Shown here: one piece after another, positions 52,741 through 61,733 of the stretch | Numbering within the stretch: position 1 is the stretch's first letter | How the letters are laid out: each line of letters starts with the position of its first letter | Origin: Arthrobacter cupressi | GTDB taxonomy: Bacteria > Actinomycetota > Actinomycetes > Actinomycetales > Micrococcaceae | DNA: 64,000 nucleotides | Reading direction: 5' to 3' | NCBI RefSeq assembly: GCF_900099975.1 | Contig: NZ_FNEI01000016.1 | Location: 1 to 64,000 of the forward strand | Notes under the pieces: generated by a model | Databases searched by the model: none | What the model was told of the DNA's origin: nothing | The model's input: the letters and a program-made list of their open reading frames with translations, nothing else | Translations under genes and position numbers: made by a program

Positions 52741-53359
52741 GCACGCCCGCGGTTTCTTCACCGCGCTCTTCGCGCCCATAGCCCGCTTCCTCCTCAGGCG
52801 CGGCGTCTCGCCGGACTCCGTGACCATTGTCGGCACTGCCGGCGTTGTGCTGGGTGCCCTGGCGCTCTACCCCGTCGGCGAGCTCTGGTGGGGCTCCCTG
52901 GTGATCGCGGTCTTCGCGCTGTCAGACGTCGTGGACGGCATCATGGCGCGCGAGCAGGGCCGCAATGGCACGTGGGGGAATTTCCTTGATTCCACGCTGG
53001 ACAGGATTGCGGACGGCGCGATCTTCGCCGGCGTTTCGATCTGGTTCTTTACGGGCGGGGCCGACCGGCCCATCGCCCTGGCCTCGCTCGCCTGCCTCGT
53101 GCTGGGCATGCTGGTCTCTTACGCCAGAGCCAAGGCCGAGTCCCTAGGCTTCCAGGCCAACGTGGGCATCGCCGAGCGCGCCGAACGCCTGATTTCGGTG
53201 CTCCTGGTCACCGGCCTCACCGGTCTCGGCCTGCCGCCGGTGGTGCTGTTCGTAACGCTCGTTGCCCTCGCCATCGCCACCGCTGTCACCGTCGTGCAGC
53301 GCATGGCGGCGGTCCGGCGCCAGTCCCTCGAACCCGTCGACGGCGGCACGCCCGCCTGA
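52730..53359 (+). CDS. pgsA: CDP-alcohol phosphatidyltransferase, probable phosphatidylinositol-phosphate synthase
   Basis: A 209-aa membrane enzyme. The catalytic motif DxxDGxxAR...GxxxDxxxD is intact: DVVDGIMAREQG...GNFLDSTLDR. In actinobacteria the enzyme at this locus makes phosphatidylinositol phosphate, the base of PI and PIM lipids. Six hydrophobic helices. Overlaps the HIT gene by 11 nt. In mycobacteria acyltransferase and mannosyltransferase genes (patA, pimA) follow; here pdxS follows directly. Confidence 0.87.
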   Translation: MLNRHARGFFTALFAPIARFLLRRGVSPDSVTIVGTAGVVLGALALYPVGELWWGSLVIAVFALSDVVDGIMAREQGRNGTWGNFLDSTLDRIADGAIFAGVSIWFFTGGADRPIALASLACLVLGMLVSYARAKAESLGFQANVGIAERAERLISVLLVTGLTGLGLPPVVLFVTLVALAIATAVTVVQRMAAVRRQSLEPVDGGTPA

Positions 53360-53562
53360 GCCTGACTGCCCGCCTGCCGTCGCGGTACCGGGTCGCGGGG
53401 CACCGCACAGGGTCCCGGGTCACGAAGTTCAAGCGCCCCGCCGCAGGGACTAGTATTGGAAGTACTTGGTCAAATACGACCTGGAAATCCGGCGCGCTTT
53501 GAGTGGCTCCCATCCGCGTGCGCCCCGGGCAGAAGGTCTTCTATCTACCCATAGGGGTTTTT

Positions 53563-54489
53563 GTGTCTACACCTGATGTAAGCAACGAAGCCGGCTCGTC
53601 CGCAGCATCCGTGACGGGCAGCAGCCGCGTTAAGCGGGGCATGGCTGAGATGCTCAAGGGCGGCGTCATCATGGACGTTGTCAACGTCGAGCAGGCCCGC
53701 ATCGCCGAAGATGCCGGTGCCGTGGCCGTCATGGCCCTCGAGCGCGTGCCCGCTGACATCCGCGCCCAGGGCGGCGTGTCCCGCATGTCCGATCCCGACA
53801 TGATCGATCAGATCATCGAAGCCGTGTCCATCCCGGTCATGGCCAAGGCCCGCATCGGCCACTTCGTCGAAGCCCAGGTCCTGCAGTCCCTGGGTGTGGA
53901 CTACATCGACGAGTCCGAGGTCCTGACCCCGGCCGACTACATCAACCACATCGACAAGTGGAACTTCACCGTTCCCTTCGTCTGCGGTGCCACCAACCTC
54001 GGTGAGGCCCTGCGCCGCATCAACGAGGGCGCGGCCATGATCCGCTCCAAGGGCGAGGCCGGCACCGGCGACGTCTCCAACGCCACGGGCCACATGCGCC
54101 AGATCCGCGCGGAAATCGCCAAGCTCTCGGCACTGCCCGAGGACGAGCTGTACGTTGCCGCCAAGGAACTACAGGCCCCGTACGAACTGGTCAAGGAAGT
54201 TGCCGCCACCGGCAAGCTCCCGGTGGTGCTGTTCACCGCTGGTGGCATCGCGACCCCGGCTGATGCTGCGATGATGATGCAGCTGGGCGCGGACGGCGTG
54301 TTCGTTGGCTCGGGCATCTTCAAGTCCGGCAACCCGGCCCAGCGTGCCGCCGCCGTCGTCAAGGCCACCACCTTCTACGACGACCCGGACGTTATCGCCA
54401 AGGTCTCCCGCGGACTGGGTGAGGCCATGGTGGGCATCAACGTGGACGAGATCCCCCAGCCGCACCGCCTCGCTGAGCGCGGCTGGTAA
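53563..54489 (+). CDS. pdxS: Pyridoxal 5'-phosphate synthase subunit PdxS
   Basis: A 308-aa beta/alpha barrel making PLP from ribose 5-phosphate, glyceraldehyde 3-phosphate and ammonia delivered by PdxT. Seen: [46 protein letters not shown] (catalytic lysine) and [10 protein letters not shown]. Start GTG 53563 has AGGGG 7 nt upstream; the open frame further upstream lacks a better start. Separated from its partner pdxT by about 6.5 kb. Confidence 0.95.
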   Translation: MSTPDVSNEAGSSAASVTGSSRVKRGMAEMLKGGVIMDVVNVEQARIAEDAGAVAVMALERVPADIRAQGGVSRMSDPDMIDQIIEAVSIPVMAKARIGHFVEAQVLQSLGVDYIDESEVLTPADYINHIDKWNFTVPFVCGATNLGEALRRINEGAAMIRSKGEAGTGDVSNATGHMRQIRAEIAKLSALPEDELYVAAKELQAPYELVKEVAATGKLPVVLFTAGGIATPADAAMMMQLGADGVFVGSGIFKSGNPAQRAAAVVKATTFYDDPDVIAKVSRGLGEAMVGINVDEIPQPHRLAERGW

Positions 54490-54506
54490 GCCTGCGGCAC
54501 TGAATT

Positions 54507-54554
54507 ACGACGGCGGCCGGTCACCTTCCCGCGAAGGTGACCGGCCGCCGTCGT
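54507..54554 (+). terminator. Terminator after pdxS
   Basis: A perfect 22-bp stem (54507-54528 with 54533-54554) with a CCGC loop, followed by TTGCAT. A very stable hairpin ending the thrS-to-pdxS unit. Confidence 0.85.
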
Positions 54555-54560
54555 TTGCAT

Positions 54561-54616
54561 CGATTGCTGAGTAGCTGTCGTTATGAGTCCTCAAAACGAC
54601 AGTTACGGAGCAACCG
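54561..54616. repeat. 56-nt palindromic repeat, copy A
   Basis: CGATTGCT and CTGTCGTT (54561-54568, 54575-54582) pair with AACGACAG and AGCAACCG (54595-54602, 54609-54616) to form a long interrupted hairpin. Copy B at 54962-55017 has the same length and 42 of 56 identical bases. Pair 15-42 is C-G in copy A and G-C in copy B, a compensatory change. Confidence 0.8.
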
Positions 54617-54710
54617 CTATGAGACGGCGTTGTTGCGCGGGAGCGAGACAACGCCCGCCTGACGCCACCGCAGTCGAAGCGGTCCTTAGAGCCGGCGCTT
54701 CGGGACTAGC

Positions 54711-54895
54711 GTGGCACCCGTGAGCATCGAAATACCGTTTCAGCCGGTGCAGATCGATCAATCCGATGTCCGATACCTTTGTGGACCTGATTCGGCCTCG
54801 CGTGCGGGTGTTCCCGCAGAGGTAACGCATGAATTCGAGTGGGTGCAGAGCACGCAGTACGCCGGGACGTCGAGGACGCCAAACCAGGCCGGTGT
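54711..54895 (+). pseudogene. Possible remnant of an esterase-like gene
   Basis: From GTG 54711/54720 the frame reads VSIEIPFQPVQIDQSDVRYL and PAEVTHEFEWVQSTQYAGTS, resembling N-termini of enterochelin-esterase-like proteins (FEW...YPGTxR). After residue about 55 the similarity stops and the frame runs into repeat B without an active-site region. A decayed fragment is the best guess, weakly supported. Copies A and B of the palindrome lie on either side. Confidence 0.35.
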
Positions 54896-54961
54896 CCTGC
54901 TCCCGGACGCCTTGAGATGGCACTCTGGAGGGCATAGTTTACGCACGCCGCCGTTTTCGAT

Positions 54962-55017
54962 CGATCGCTCCGTAAGTGTCGTTATGGGCGTCCAAAACGA
55001 CACTTCTGGAGCAATCG
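54962..55017. repeat. 56-nt palindromic repeat, copy B
   Basis: Arms CGATCGCTCC (54962-54971) and AAGTGTCGTT (54974-54983) pair with AACGACACTT (54996-55005) and GGAGCAATCG (55008-55017). Same layout as copy A, 401 bp downstream, in the same orientation. It ends 8 nt before the stop of the M3 peptidase gene, so in the transcript it can act as that gene's 3' hairpin. Confidence 0.8.
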
Positions 55018-55025
55018 ATGAGGAC

Positions 55026-57050
55026 TTACTCCAGGCCTCGGCGCTTTAGCAGCGGTTCCAGTTCGGCGTCGCGGCCTCGGAAGGCGCGGAAGGAGTCCAG
55101 GGGGTCCCGGCTGTTTCCGCGTGATAGCAGTTCTGCCCGGAAGGTGTCACCGTTGGCGCGGGTGAGGCCGCCGTTCTCCTTGAACCACTCCACTGTGTCC
55201 GCGTCCAGGACCTCGCTCCAGATGTAGGAGTAGTAGCCTGCCGCGTAGCCGTCGCCGGCGAAGATGTGCTGGAAATAGCCCGTGCGGTAGCGCGGCGGGA
55301 TCAGGGCGTGGGCCACCCCGGCCGAGGCAAGCGCCTTGGCTTCGAAGTCCAGGACATCCGAGGGAACGCCGGCTTCGTCGAGGACATGCCACGCCAGGTC
55401 CAGCAGTGCCGCACCGAGGTATTCGGTGGTGGCGAAGCCCTCGCCCCAGAGGCGGGATTCCTCGAGGCGCGTCACTGTTTCCTGGTGGAGTGGCTCGCCC
55501 GTGCGGTAGTGGCGTGCATAGTTGGCCAGGACCTCCGGCCAGATGATCCACATTTCGTTGACCTGCGAGGGATACTCCACGAAGTCCCGCGGGACCTCCG
55601 GCCCGGAAAACCGCGGGTAGGTGACGTCGGAAAGCAGCCCGTGCAGGGCGTGGCCGAACTCGTGGAACACGGTGCGGACCTCGTCGAGGGTCAGGAGCGT
55701 GGCCTCGCCCGCCGGCGGCTTGGAAATGTTCAGGGTGTTGATCACCACGGGTCTTGCATCGAGCAGCGCAGACTGCTCCACCAGCGAGTTCATCCAGGCG
55801 CCGCCACGCTTGGTTTCCCTCGCGTAGTAGTCGCCCAGGAACAAGCCCAGGCCTGCACCGTCGGCGTCGAAGACTTCCCAGACCCGCACATCGGGGTGGT
55901 ACCCCGTGAGATCGGCGCGCTCCCGGAAGTCCAGGCCGTAGAGCCGGTTTGCGGCGAAGAAGACCCCGTCCGTGAGCACGCGGTCGAGTTCGAAGTACGG
56001 CCGCAGCGCCTGTTCGTCCACCTCGTAGCGTTCGCGCCGCACCTTGGCGGAGTAGAACGCCCAGTCCCAGGCTTCCAGCTGGTGCCCGGCGCTTTCGGCC
56101 AGCGCGGCTGCCTCAGCGTCGGCATTGCGGACGGCGGCCGGCGCCAGCCGGTTGAGCATCCGTTCGACGGCGGCGAAGTCCGGTGCGGTCTGCCGTTCCA
56201 CCACCAGCTCCGCGTAGTTCGCGGAGCCAAGCAGGGCAGCCTTCTCCGAGCGCAGCCGCACCAATGCCAGCACGAGGTCCCGGACGTCCAGCGCGCTGCC
56301 GTCGGTGCCCCGGCAGATCGACGCCTCATAGAGGCGGCGCCGAAGCTCCCGGTTCTCCAGCGAAGCCATCGCGGCCTGGTTGCTCGGCTGGATCAATGTC
56401 AGCAGGTACTTGCCGTCGTGTCCGGCCGCACGCGCGGCCTCGGCGGCGCTGGCGACATCGTCCTGCGGGAGCCCCGCCAGCTCCGCCGCATCCTCCACCA
56501 ACACCGCGCCGCTCTTCATCGCTTCCTTGGTCCGCTGGCCGAACTCCGTGCCGAGCGTCGACAGTTCGGCGTTGAGCTTCCGGAGCCGTTCCTGGCCGGC
56601 CTCATCCAGCTGGATCCCGGACTGCCTGAACTCGCGCAGGTGCTCTTCCACCAAGCGCAGCGATTCGGCGTCGAGGCCGTCGGTGTCAATCGCGGCAAAA
56701 CGCTCGTACAGGGCCCTGTTGAGGTAGATCGCGTCCCGGTGCGCCGCCAGCCTGGGCATGAGCGCAGTCTCCAGTTCCCGGATCGCTTCCGTGGCGTCGG
56801 CGGAGACCAGGGTGAAGAAGGAATTGACCGCGCGGCCCAGGAGCTGACCGGAGCGTTCCATGGCTACGGCTGTATTCGCGAAGTCAGCCGGCTCCTGGAC
56901 GGCGAGGATCGCCTCGATTTCGGCAAGCTGTTCTGCCAGCCCGGCCTCGATGGCTTCCGCGTAATGGTCGACCCCGATCGCCGCGAAAGGCGGCAACTGA
57001 TAGGGGAGTTCGCTGGGAGTGAGCAGGGGGTTGGGGCTGGAGGTCATCAT
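55026..57050 (-). CDS. M3-family metallo-oligopeptidase
   Basis: A 674-aa thimet-oligopeptidase/dipeptidyl-carboxypeptidase-type zinc peptidase. Seen: zinc-binding FHEFGHALHGL at about residue 465, with the downstream Glu ligand segment (RDFVEYPSQVNEMW), and long helical N- and C-terminal parts. No signal peptide, so cytoplasmic; degrades short peptides. Two possible ATGs, 57050 and 57047. Divergent from the FAD monooxygenase. Confidence 0.9.
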   Translation of the reverse strand: MMTSSPNPLLTPSELPYQLPPFAAIGVDHYAEAIEAGLAEQLAEIEAILAVQEPADFANTAVAMERSGQLLGRAVNSFFTLVSADATEAIRELETALMPRLAAHRDAIYLNRALYERFAAIDTDGLDAESLRLVEEHLREFRQSGIQLDEAGQERLRKLNAELSTLGTEFGQRTKEAMKSGAVLVEDAAELAGLPQDDVASAAEAARAAGHDGKYLLTLIQPSNQAAMASLENRELRRRLYEASICRGTDGSALDVRDLVLALVRLRSEKAALLGSANYAELVVERQTAPDFAAVERMLNRLAPAAVRNADAEAAALAESAGHQLEAWDWAFYSAKVRRERYEVDEQALRPYFELDRVLTDGVFFAANRLYGLDFRERADLTGYHPDVRVWEVFDADGAGLGLFLGDYYARETKRGGAWMNSLVEQSALLDARPVVINTLNISKPPAGEATLLTLDEVRTVFHEFGHALHGLLSDVTYPRFSGPEVPRDFVEYPSQVNEMWIIWPEVLANYARHYRTGEPLHQETVTRLEESRLWGEGFATTEYLGAALLDLAWHVLDEAGVPSDVLDFEAKALASAGVAHALIPPRYRTGYFQHIFAGDGYAAGYYSYIWSEVLDADTVEWFKENGGLTRANGDTFRAELLSRGNSRDPLDSFRAFRGRDAELEPLLKRRGLE

Positions 57051-57142
57051 GAAGCAACACTTTCACGAATGTGGCCGCCCTCACAAGGCGTGACGGCTGG
57101 ATGCAAGAATTGTGCCGGAAAGCTCCATGGAAAGGGGCAGCA

Positions 57143-58231
57143 ATGAGGATTGCCGTGATCGGCGGCGGAATCGCCGGACTCGCCACGGCGGCAGGGATCG
57201 CACGGGCGGGGGCCGCCGTCGAGGTTTTCGAACGTTCCTCCCGGGGTGCCGCACCCGGGGCCGGGATCTCGCTGTTCCCGAACTCGCGGGCGGCAATGCG
57301 GACGCTCGGCCTGCTGGACGGGTACGACAGGCGGCCCCACGGCCCCGCGCCCGGAACCCGCACGGTCATGCGGCGCCCCAATGGAAAGGTGGCACTGGCG
57401 TTTCCGGCCTGGGCCCGGCCAAAGGTGCGCATGTTCCACCGCAATGACCTCCGGGAGTTCCTGCTGGACTCCTGCCGCGGGGTCCCCATCCACTGGGACA
57501 CCGCCGTCGCCCTGGACGACGACGGCGATACCGTTCGCCCCGCTGTGCTCACCACGGCTGACGGCCGGCAGAGCGCCTGGGACCTGGTGGTGGCGGCCGA
57601 CGGGGTGCGCAGCGCAACACGCGGCTTCCTCTCGCTCGACCCGGGCCTGCGCTACGCGGGATACACGGCGTGGCGGGGAGTGACCCGCGGCCCCGCCGAT
57701 ACCGGAGGGATGGCCGGTGAGGACTGGGGTAGCCGGCAGCGTTTCGGCACCGTGCCCCTGGCCGATGGCCGGGTTTACTGGTTCGCCGTCGCCAGCAAGC
57801 AAGTGGGCAGGACGGCCGCCGCCGAGGGGCTGGGCTCCGAAAAGGAGGCAGCGGAACAGGAGTTCGCGTCGTGGTATCCCGCAGCGCGGGCCCTCATCGC
57901 CGGCACGGACGCAGCAGAAGTATTGCGGCATGACCTCTACGACCTCGCCCGGCCGCTGCACGTCTTCCACCGCGGGCGGGTGGCCCTGGCCGGAGACGCT
58001 GCACACGCCATGACCCCGGATCTCGGGCAGGGTGCCGGATGCGGACTGGAAGACGCCGCCGCGCTCACCTCGCTGCTGCGCGGCACCGCCGGGCCGGACG
58101 CCGACGTCGGCGGGCTGCTTGAGCGGTACTCCCGCCGCCGTGCGCCGAAGGCCGCGCGGCTGCTCCGCGCCTCCAGGCTCATGGGCCGGCTGGCCCAGCG
58201 TGAACGGAAAGCCTGGAGGCCCGGCAGTTAG
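57143..58231 (+). CDS. FAD-dependent monooxygenase (aromatic hydroxylase family)
   Basis: A 362-aa group A flavoprotein monooxygenase. Seen: RIAVIGGGIAGLATAAGIAR (FAD GxGxxG), the DG motif VVAADGVRSATR and the second FAD motif GDAAHAMTPDLGQGAGCGLE. Hydroxylates aromatic or polyketide-like substrates in the family; substrate unknown. AAAGGGG precedes ATG 57143. Converges with asnB. Confidence 0.87.
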   Translation: MRIAVIGGGIAGLATAAGIARAGAAVEVFERSSRGAAPGAGISLFPNSRAAMRTLGLLDGYDRRPHGPAPGTRTVMRRPNGKVALAFPAWARPKVRMFHRNDLREFLLDSCRGVPIHWDTAVALDDDGDTVRPAVLTTADGRQSAWDLVVAADGVRSATRGFLSLDPGLRYAGYTAWRGVTRGPADTGGMAGEDWGSRQRFGTVPLADGRVYWFAVASKQVGRTAAAEGLGSEKEAAEQEFASWYPAARALIAGTDAAEVLRHDLYDLARPLHVFHRGRVALAGDAAHAMTPDLGQGAGCGLEDAAALTSLLRGTAGPDADVGGLLERYSRRRAPKAARLLRASRLMGRLAQRERKAWRPGS

Positions 58232-58263
58232 CCCCGTTTGAAGGACCTAGCCCTGCTTGAACG

Positions 58264-60939
58264 CTAGTTCTGCTTGAACACCAGGGACATCGGGGTTGCC
58301 TGGGCGCCCTGGCCCTGCGGGTTGTCCTTGAAGATCGCCTGGATGGTGTCCTTCGTCAAGTCGGTGTCGTGGCCCATCGCCACCACGCCGAGATCGTTGG
58401 CGTCCATGATCGAGGTGCCGGCGAAGTTCGCGGCGTACTCGGCGGGGACCGACTCGCGGACCAGCGCACTGATCCGGCGCGCCACCGCCTCGGGATCCTT
58501 CGGAGCAAGCTTCACCGAGTTCGCCGAGGAACCCAGGCTGTAGGGCGTGGCGCCGTCGATCGCGTTGATGTTGTGGCCCACCACGTCGTAGAAGACGCCG
58601 CTCTTGCCCTGCAGCTTGCCCACAACACTTGCGGCCGCGGCCTTCACGATCAGCGGCAGGCCCACCTCGTTGATGGCGATCTGCATCGACCACGGGCTGC
58701 CCAGGCCGATCCCGGCAGGGGTCCGCTTGACGAACTTGCTCAGCACACGCGCCGCCGGGGAGACCTTGATTTCCCACACCGGGAACGAACGGCCCTGGGT
58801 GATGGCCACGATCTTCTCGCTCACCAGCAGGTACCAAGGGGTGGACGTGACGGCCTTGCGGGTTGCTTCATCTGCCGAGTCCAGGCCGTCGAAGAAGCGC
58901 TTTACGTAGGACAGGACTTCCGGGTCGAGGTCCGTTTCCCGCTTGAACACACCGGTCTGCAGCGGATAGCGGCGGAAGGTTTCCCCGCCGGCTTCGGCGG
59001 GAACGGTGATGTCCAGTTCCTTGCCCGGGTTCGGCTCGTAGTCGCTCTTGTTTTCCTTCACGTCCGCCGGAGTCTCGTTGTTGTCGATGAACTCCCGGAA
59101 CCACAGCTCGACGTTCAGCAGGCGCCAGAAAATCATGGTGTCGGCGTCGTTCTTGTCGTTGAGGTACTCCTCGAACGCCGTCAGCACGGCTTCGCGGTTC
59201 CAGTACGGGCGCTCGGCGAAGGAGTTGGACATGAAGATCTTGTACAGGCGCTCCTTCATCAGCTTGAACCACTCGGCCTCGGGAGTGGTGAAGCCGATCT
59301 TGTTCCGGCGGTTGCTGATCTTCTCCGGCAGCAGGCCGCGGGTGGCATCACGCAGGATCCGCTTGTTCCAGCCGCCCTTGATGATGGCTTCATCGGACAG
59401 GCTGAAGAGGAACTTGACCACTTCCTTGTCCAGGAACGGCACGCGGCCCTCCAGGGAGAAGCGCATGGTGTTCTTGTCCTCGTAACGCAGGAGCGAGGGC
59501 AGCGACTTGTGGAAGAGGTCGTCGATCAGGCGCAGCTTCATGTTGTCCGGGATGTTGCTGAAGTTTTCGCCCTTGTACTTGCCGGTGAAGCTCTTGTTCA
59601 GCAGGGAGGACATGGCCACTGTCTTCTTCGCCGTGAGTTTGCCCTGCAGGCGGAAGCGGCCGAGGCGGTAGAAGATGTCCAGGGAGGACGTGGCTTCCTT
59701 CAGGAGCGTCTTGTAGTCGCCCTTGGCCTTGAGCTGGCGCAGGTAGGCGAAGTAGTAGGGGATATAGCCGGCCATCATTTCGTCCGCGCCCTGGCCGTCC
59801 AGGAGCACCGTGACGTGCTTGGACGCTTCCTTCATCACGCAATACTGGGCGTACGGGCCCGAGGAGATGATGGGCTCCTCCATGGTGCGCACGAAGTCGT
59901 CCAGGTCCGCGGCGAAACCGTCCGGCGTCGGCAGGATCTTGTGCGCCTGGATGTTGCCGCTGCATTTGGCGATGGCGGCGTCGGCGTAGTGCTCCTCGTC
60001 GTTGATCGAGTTCGGGAACACGGCGCTGAAGGTGTTCTGCTTGGCGCCCAGCGAATCGGTGGCTTCGGCCTTTTCCTGCATGAGCTTGTTGATCGTCACC
60101 ACGACCGCGGAGGAATCCAGTCCGCCGGACAGGGCCGAGCCGAGCGGAACCTCGGACTTCAGGCGCATCCGGATGGCCTCGGTGAAGCGTGTCCGGTACT
60201 CCTCGGTGACCTCGGGCGTGTACGGGCGGTTGACCTTGGACAGCTCTTCGAGCTCCTCGCGCAGCCTGGTGAAGGCGCTGATGCTGTAGGTGCCCGTGGC
60301 GTTGTCGATGGCCATCATCTCGCCGGGCTGCAGCTTGAAGACGCCGTCGAAGAAGGTCTCCGCGGAGTCGTCGTGGATGCGGTACTGCAGGTAGCGGTAA
60401 AGGATGCGCTCGTTGGGCTTGCGTTCGATCTTGCCGCTCTGCAGCAGGGGCTTGATCTCGGACGCGAAGATGATCTTCGGCGCCTCGGCCGTGCCGGCAT
60501 TGGCCCAGTACACGGGCTTGATGCCGAAGTGGTCGCGGGCCAGGACGGTGACGTTCTTCTTCTTGTCCAGGATGGCCAGGCCGAACATGCCGTTGAAGCG
60601 GTCGAACGCCTCGGTGCCCCACTGCTCGTAGGACTGCAGTACAACTTCAGTGTCCGACTGGGTGCGGAAGGCGCGGCCCAGGCCTTCGAGTTCGGCACGG
60701 AGTTCGAGGTAGTTGTAAACCTCGCCGTTGTAGACCAGGACGGTGTCGCCGTCGGCACTGATCATCGGCTCCTGGCCGTGCGCGACGTCGATGATGGACA
60801 GCCGCCGGTGGGCGAGTCCCACGTTGCCTTCGGTGAAGTAGCCCTCGCCGTCGGGGCCGCGATGCTCGATGCAGTCATTCATGACCTTCAGCAGAGCTTC
60901 GTCTTCCCCAAAACCGTGGTAACCGGCGATTCCGCACAT
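58264..60939 (-). CDS. asnB: Asparagine synthetase (glutamine-hydrolysing) fused to a CofE-like domain
   Basis: An 891-aa fusion. Residues 1-about 640 are AsnB: N-terminal Cys2 nucleophile in MCGIAGYHG, glutaminase domain (LAHRRLSIIDVAHGQ, VYNGEVYNY), then the ATP-pyrophosphatase motif SGGLDSSAVVV (about 266-276) and synthetase domain. Residues about 655-891 are a CofE/F420-0 gamma-glutamyl-ligase-like domain (YLLVSEKIVAITQGRS, GIGLGSPWSMQIAINEVG, IMDANDLGVVAMG, KDNPQGQ). The join (GKELDITVPAEAGGETFRRY) is in one frame without stop. Normal AsnB is about 620-640 aa. It is divergent from pdxT. Confidence 0.9.
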   Translation of the reverse strand: MCGIAGYHGFGEDEALLKVMNDCIEHRGPDGEGYFTEGNVGLAHRRLSIIDVAHGQEPMISADGDTVLVYNGEVYNYLELRAELEGLGRAFRTQSDTEVVLQSYEQWGTEAFDRFNGMFGLAILDKKKNVTVLARDHFGIKPVYWANAGTAEAPKIIFASEIKPLLQSGKIERKPNERILYRYLQYRIHDDSAETFFDGVFKLQPGEMMAIDNATGTYSISAFTRLREELEELSKVNRPYTPEVTEEYRTRFTEAIRMRLKSEVPLGSALSGGLDSSAVVVTINKLMQEKAEATDSLGAKQNTFSAVFPNSINDEEHYADAAIAKCSGNIQAHKILPTPDGFAADLDDFVRTMEEPIISSGPYAQYCVMKEASKHVTVLLDGQGADEMMAGYIPYYFAYLRQLKAKGDYKTLLKEATSSLDIFYRLGRFRLQGKLTAKKTVAMSSLLNKSFTGKYKGENFSNIPDNMKLRLIDDLFHKSLPSLLRYEDKNTMRFSLEGRVPFLDKEVVKFLFSLSDEAIIKGGWNKRILRDATRGLLPEKISNRRNKIGFTTPEAEWFKLMKERLYKIFMSNSFAERPYWNREAVLTAFEEYLNDKNDADTMIFWRLLNVELWFREFIDNNETPADVKENKSDYEPNPGKELDITVPAEAGGETFRRYPLQTGVFKRETDLDPEVLSYVKRFFDGLDSADEATRKAVTSTPWYLLVSEKIVAITQGRSFPVWEIKVSPAARVLSKFVKRTPAGIGLGSPWSMQIAINEVGLPLIVKAAAASVVGKLQGKSGVFYDVVGHNINAIDGATPYSLGSSANSVKLAPKDPEAVARRISALVRESVPAEYAANFAGTSIMDANDLGVVAMGHDTDLTKDTIQAIFKDNPQGQGAQATPMSLVFKQN

Positions 60940-61037
60940 AGTGCCTACCTCTTCAATCGTCCTCTGAATCCTTGTCCATGCTACTTGCTGAGCGTCGGCG
61001 GGCCTCCCGGAGGCGGGTCCGGGCGCTCTCCACCCCT

Positions 61038-61051
61038 AGAATGTTCTGGTG
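61038..61051 (+). promoter_or_regulatory. -10 element for leaderless pdxT transcript
   Basis: TAGAAT (61038-61043) lies 5 nt before the GTG start. Transcription normally begins about 7 nt after the -10 element, so it should start at or next to the GTG. No ribosome binding site is present, as in actinobacterial leaderless genes. No clear -35 is seen. Confidence 0.65.
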
Positions 61052-61729
61052 AACAATCCGCAGACTTCCTCCCCGCTGGTCGGTGTGCTCGCGCTGCAGG
61101 GCGACGTGCGCGAACACCTGCACGCCCTCGAAGCCGTGGGCGCACGCGCAGTCGGCGTCCGCCGCCCGTCGGAACTGGCCGCCGTCGACGGCTTGGTGAT
61201 TCCCGGCGGGGAATCGACCACTATCGACAAGCTCGCCCGCATCTTCGAACTCGCCGAACCGATCAAGGAACGGATCGCCGCCGGGATGCCGGTGTACGGC
61301 TCGTGCGCAGGCATGATCCTGCTCGCCAAAGAGATCGCAGACCCCGCCAAGGACCTGGAGGGCCGGCCCCAGCAGAGCTTCGGCGGCCTGGACATCACGG
61401 TCCGCCGCAACGCCTTCGGCCGGCAGCGCGAATCCTTCGAAACCGACCTTGACTTCAAGGGCCTGGACTTCAGTGCGGGCGAGGCCGGCGTGGACCCGGT
61501 GCACGCCGTGTTCATCCGCGGACCCTGGGTGGAACGGGTGGGCCCCGAGGTCGAAATCCTGGCCCAAGTGGACCCGGACAAGGCCCGCCACACGGACACT
61601 TTGCATGGGTTGGCTAGAATTGTTGCCGTGCGCTCCGGCAAGTTGCTGGCCACCTCCTTCCATCCGGAAGTGACGGGCGAGAAGCGCATCCACGAACTTT
61701 TCATTCGAATGATCAGAGGAGAAGCGTAA
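61049..61729 (+). CDS. pdxT: Pyridoxal 5'-phosphate synthase glutaminase subunit PdxT
   Basis: A 226-aa glutaminase that supplies ammonia to PdxS. Seen: [13 protein letters not shown], the PGGESTT oxyanion motif, the nucleophile Cys in [12 protein letters not shown] and the His-Glu pair in SFHPEVTGE. Start GTG 61049. Only 4 nt separate it from yebC, so the two are one unit, whereas pdxS lies 6.5 kb upstream. Confidence 0.95.
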   Translation: MNNPQTSSPLVGVLALQGDVREHLHALEAVGARAVGVRRPSELAAVDGLVIPGGESTTIDKLARIFELAEPIKERIAAGMPVYGSCAGMILLAKEIADPAKDLEGRPQQSFGGLDITVRRNAFGRQRESFETDLDFKGLDFSAGEAGVDPVHAVFIRGPWVERVGPEVEILAQVDPDKARHTDTLHGLARIVAVRSGKLLATSFHPEVTGEKRIHELFIRMIRGEA

Positions 61730-61733
61730 GAGC

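Noticed and set aside
50596..52836. Minus-strand open frame opposite thrS
   Set aside because: Antisense to thrS; no motif, no ribosome binding site.
58369..61452. Plus-strand open frame of 1027 codons opposite asnB
   Set aside because: Antisense shadow of the AsnB-CofE gene; no domain recognisable.
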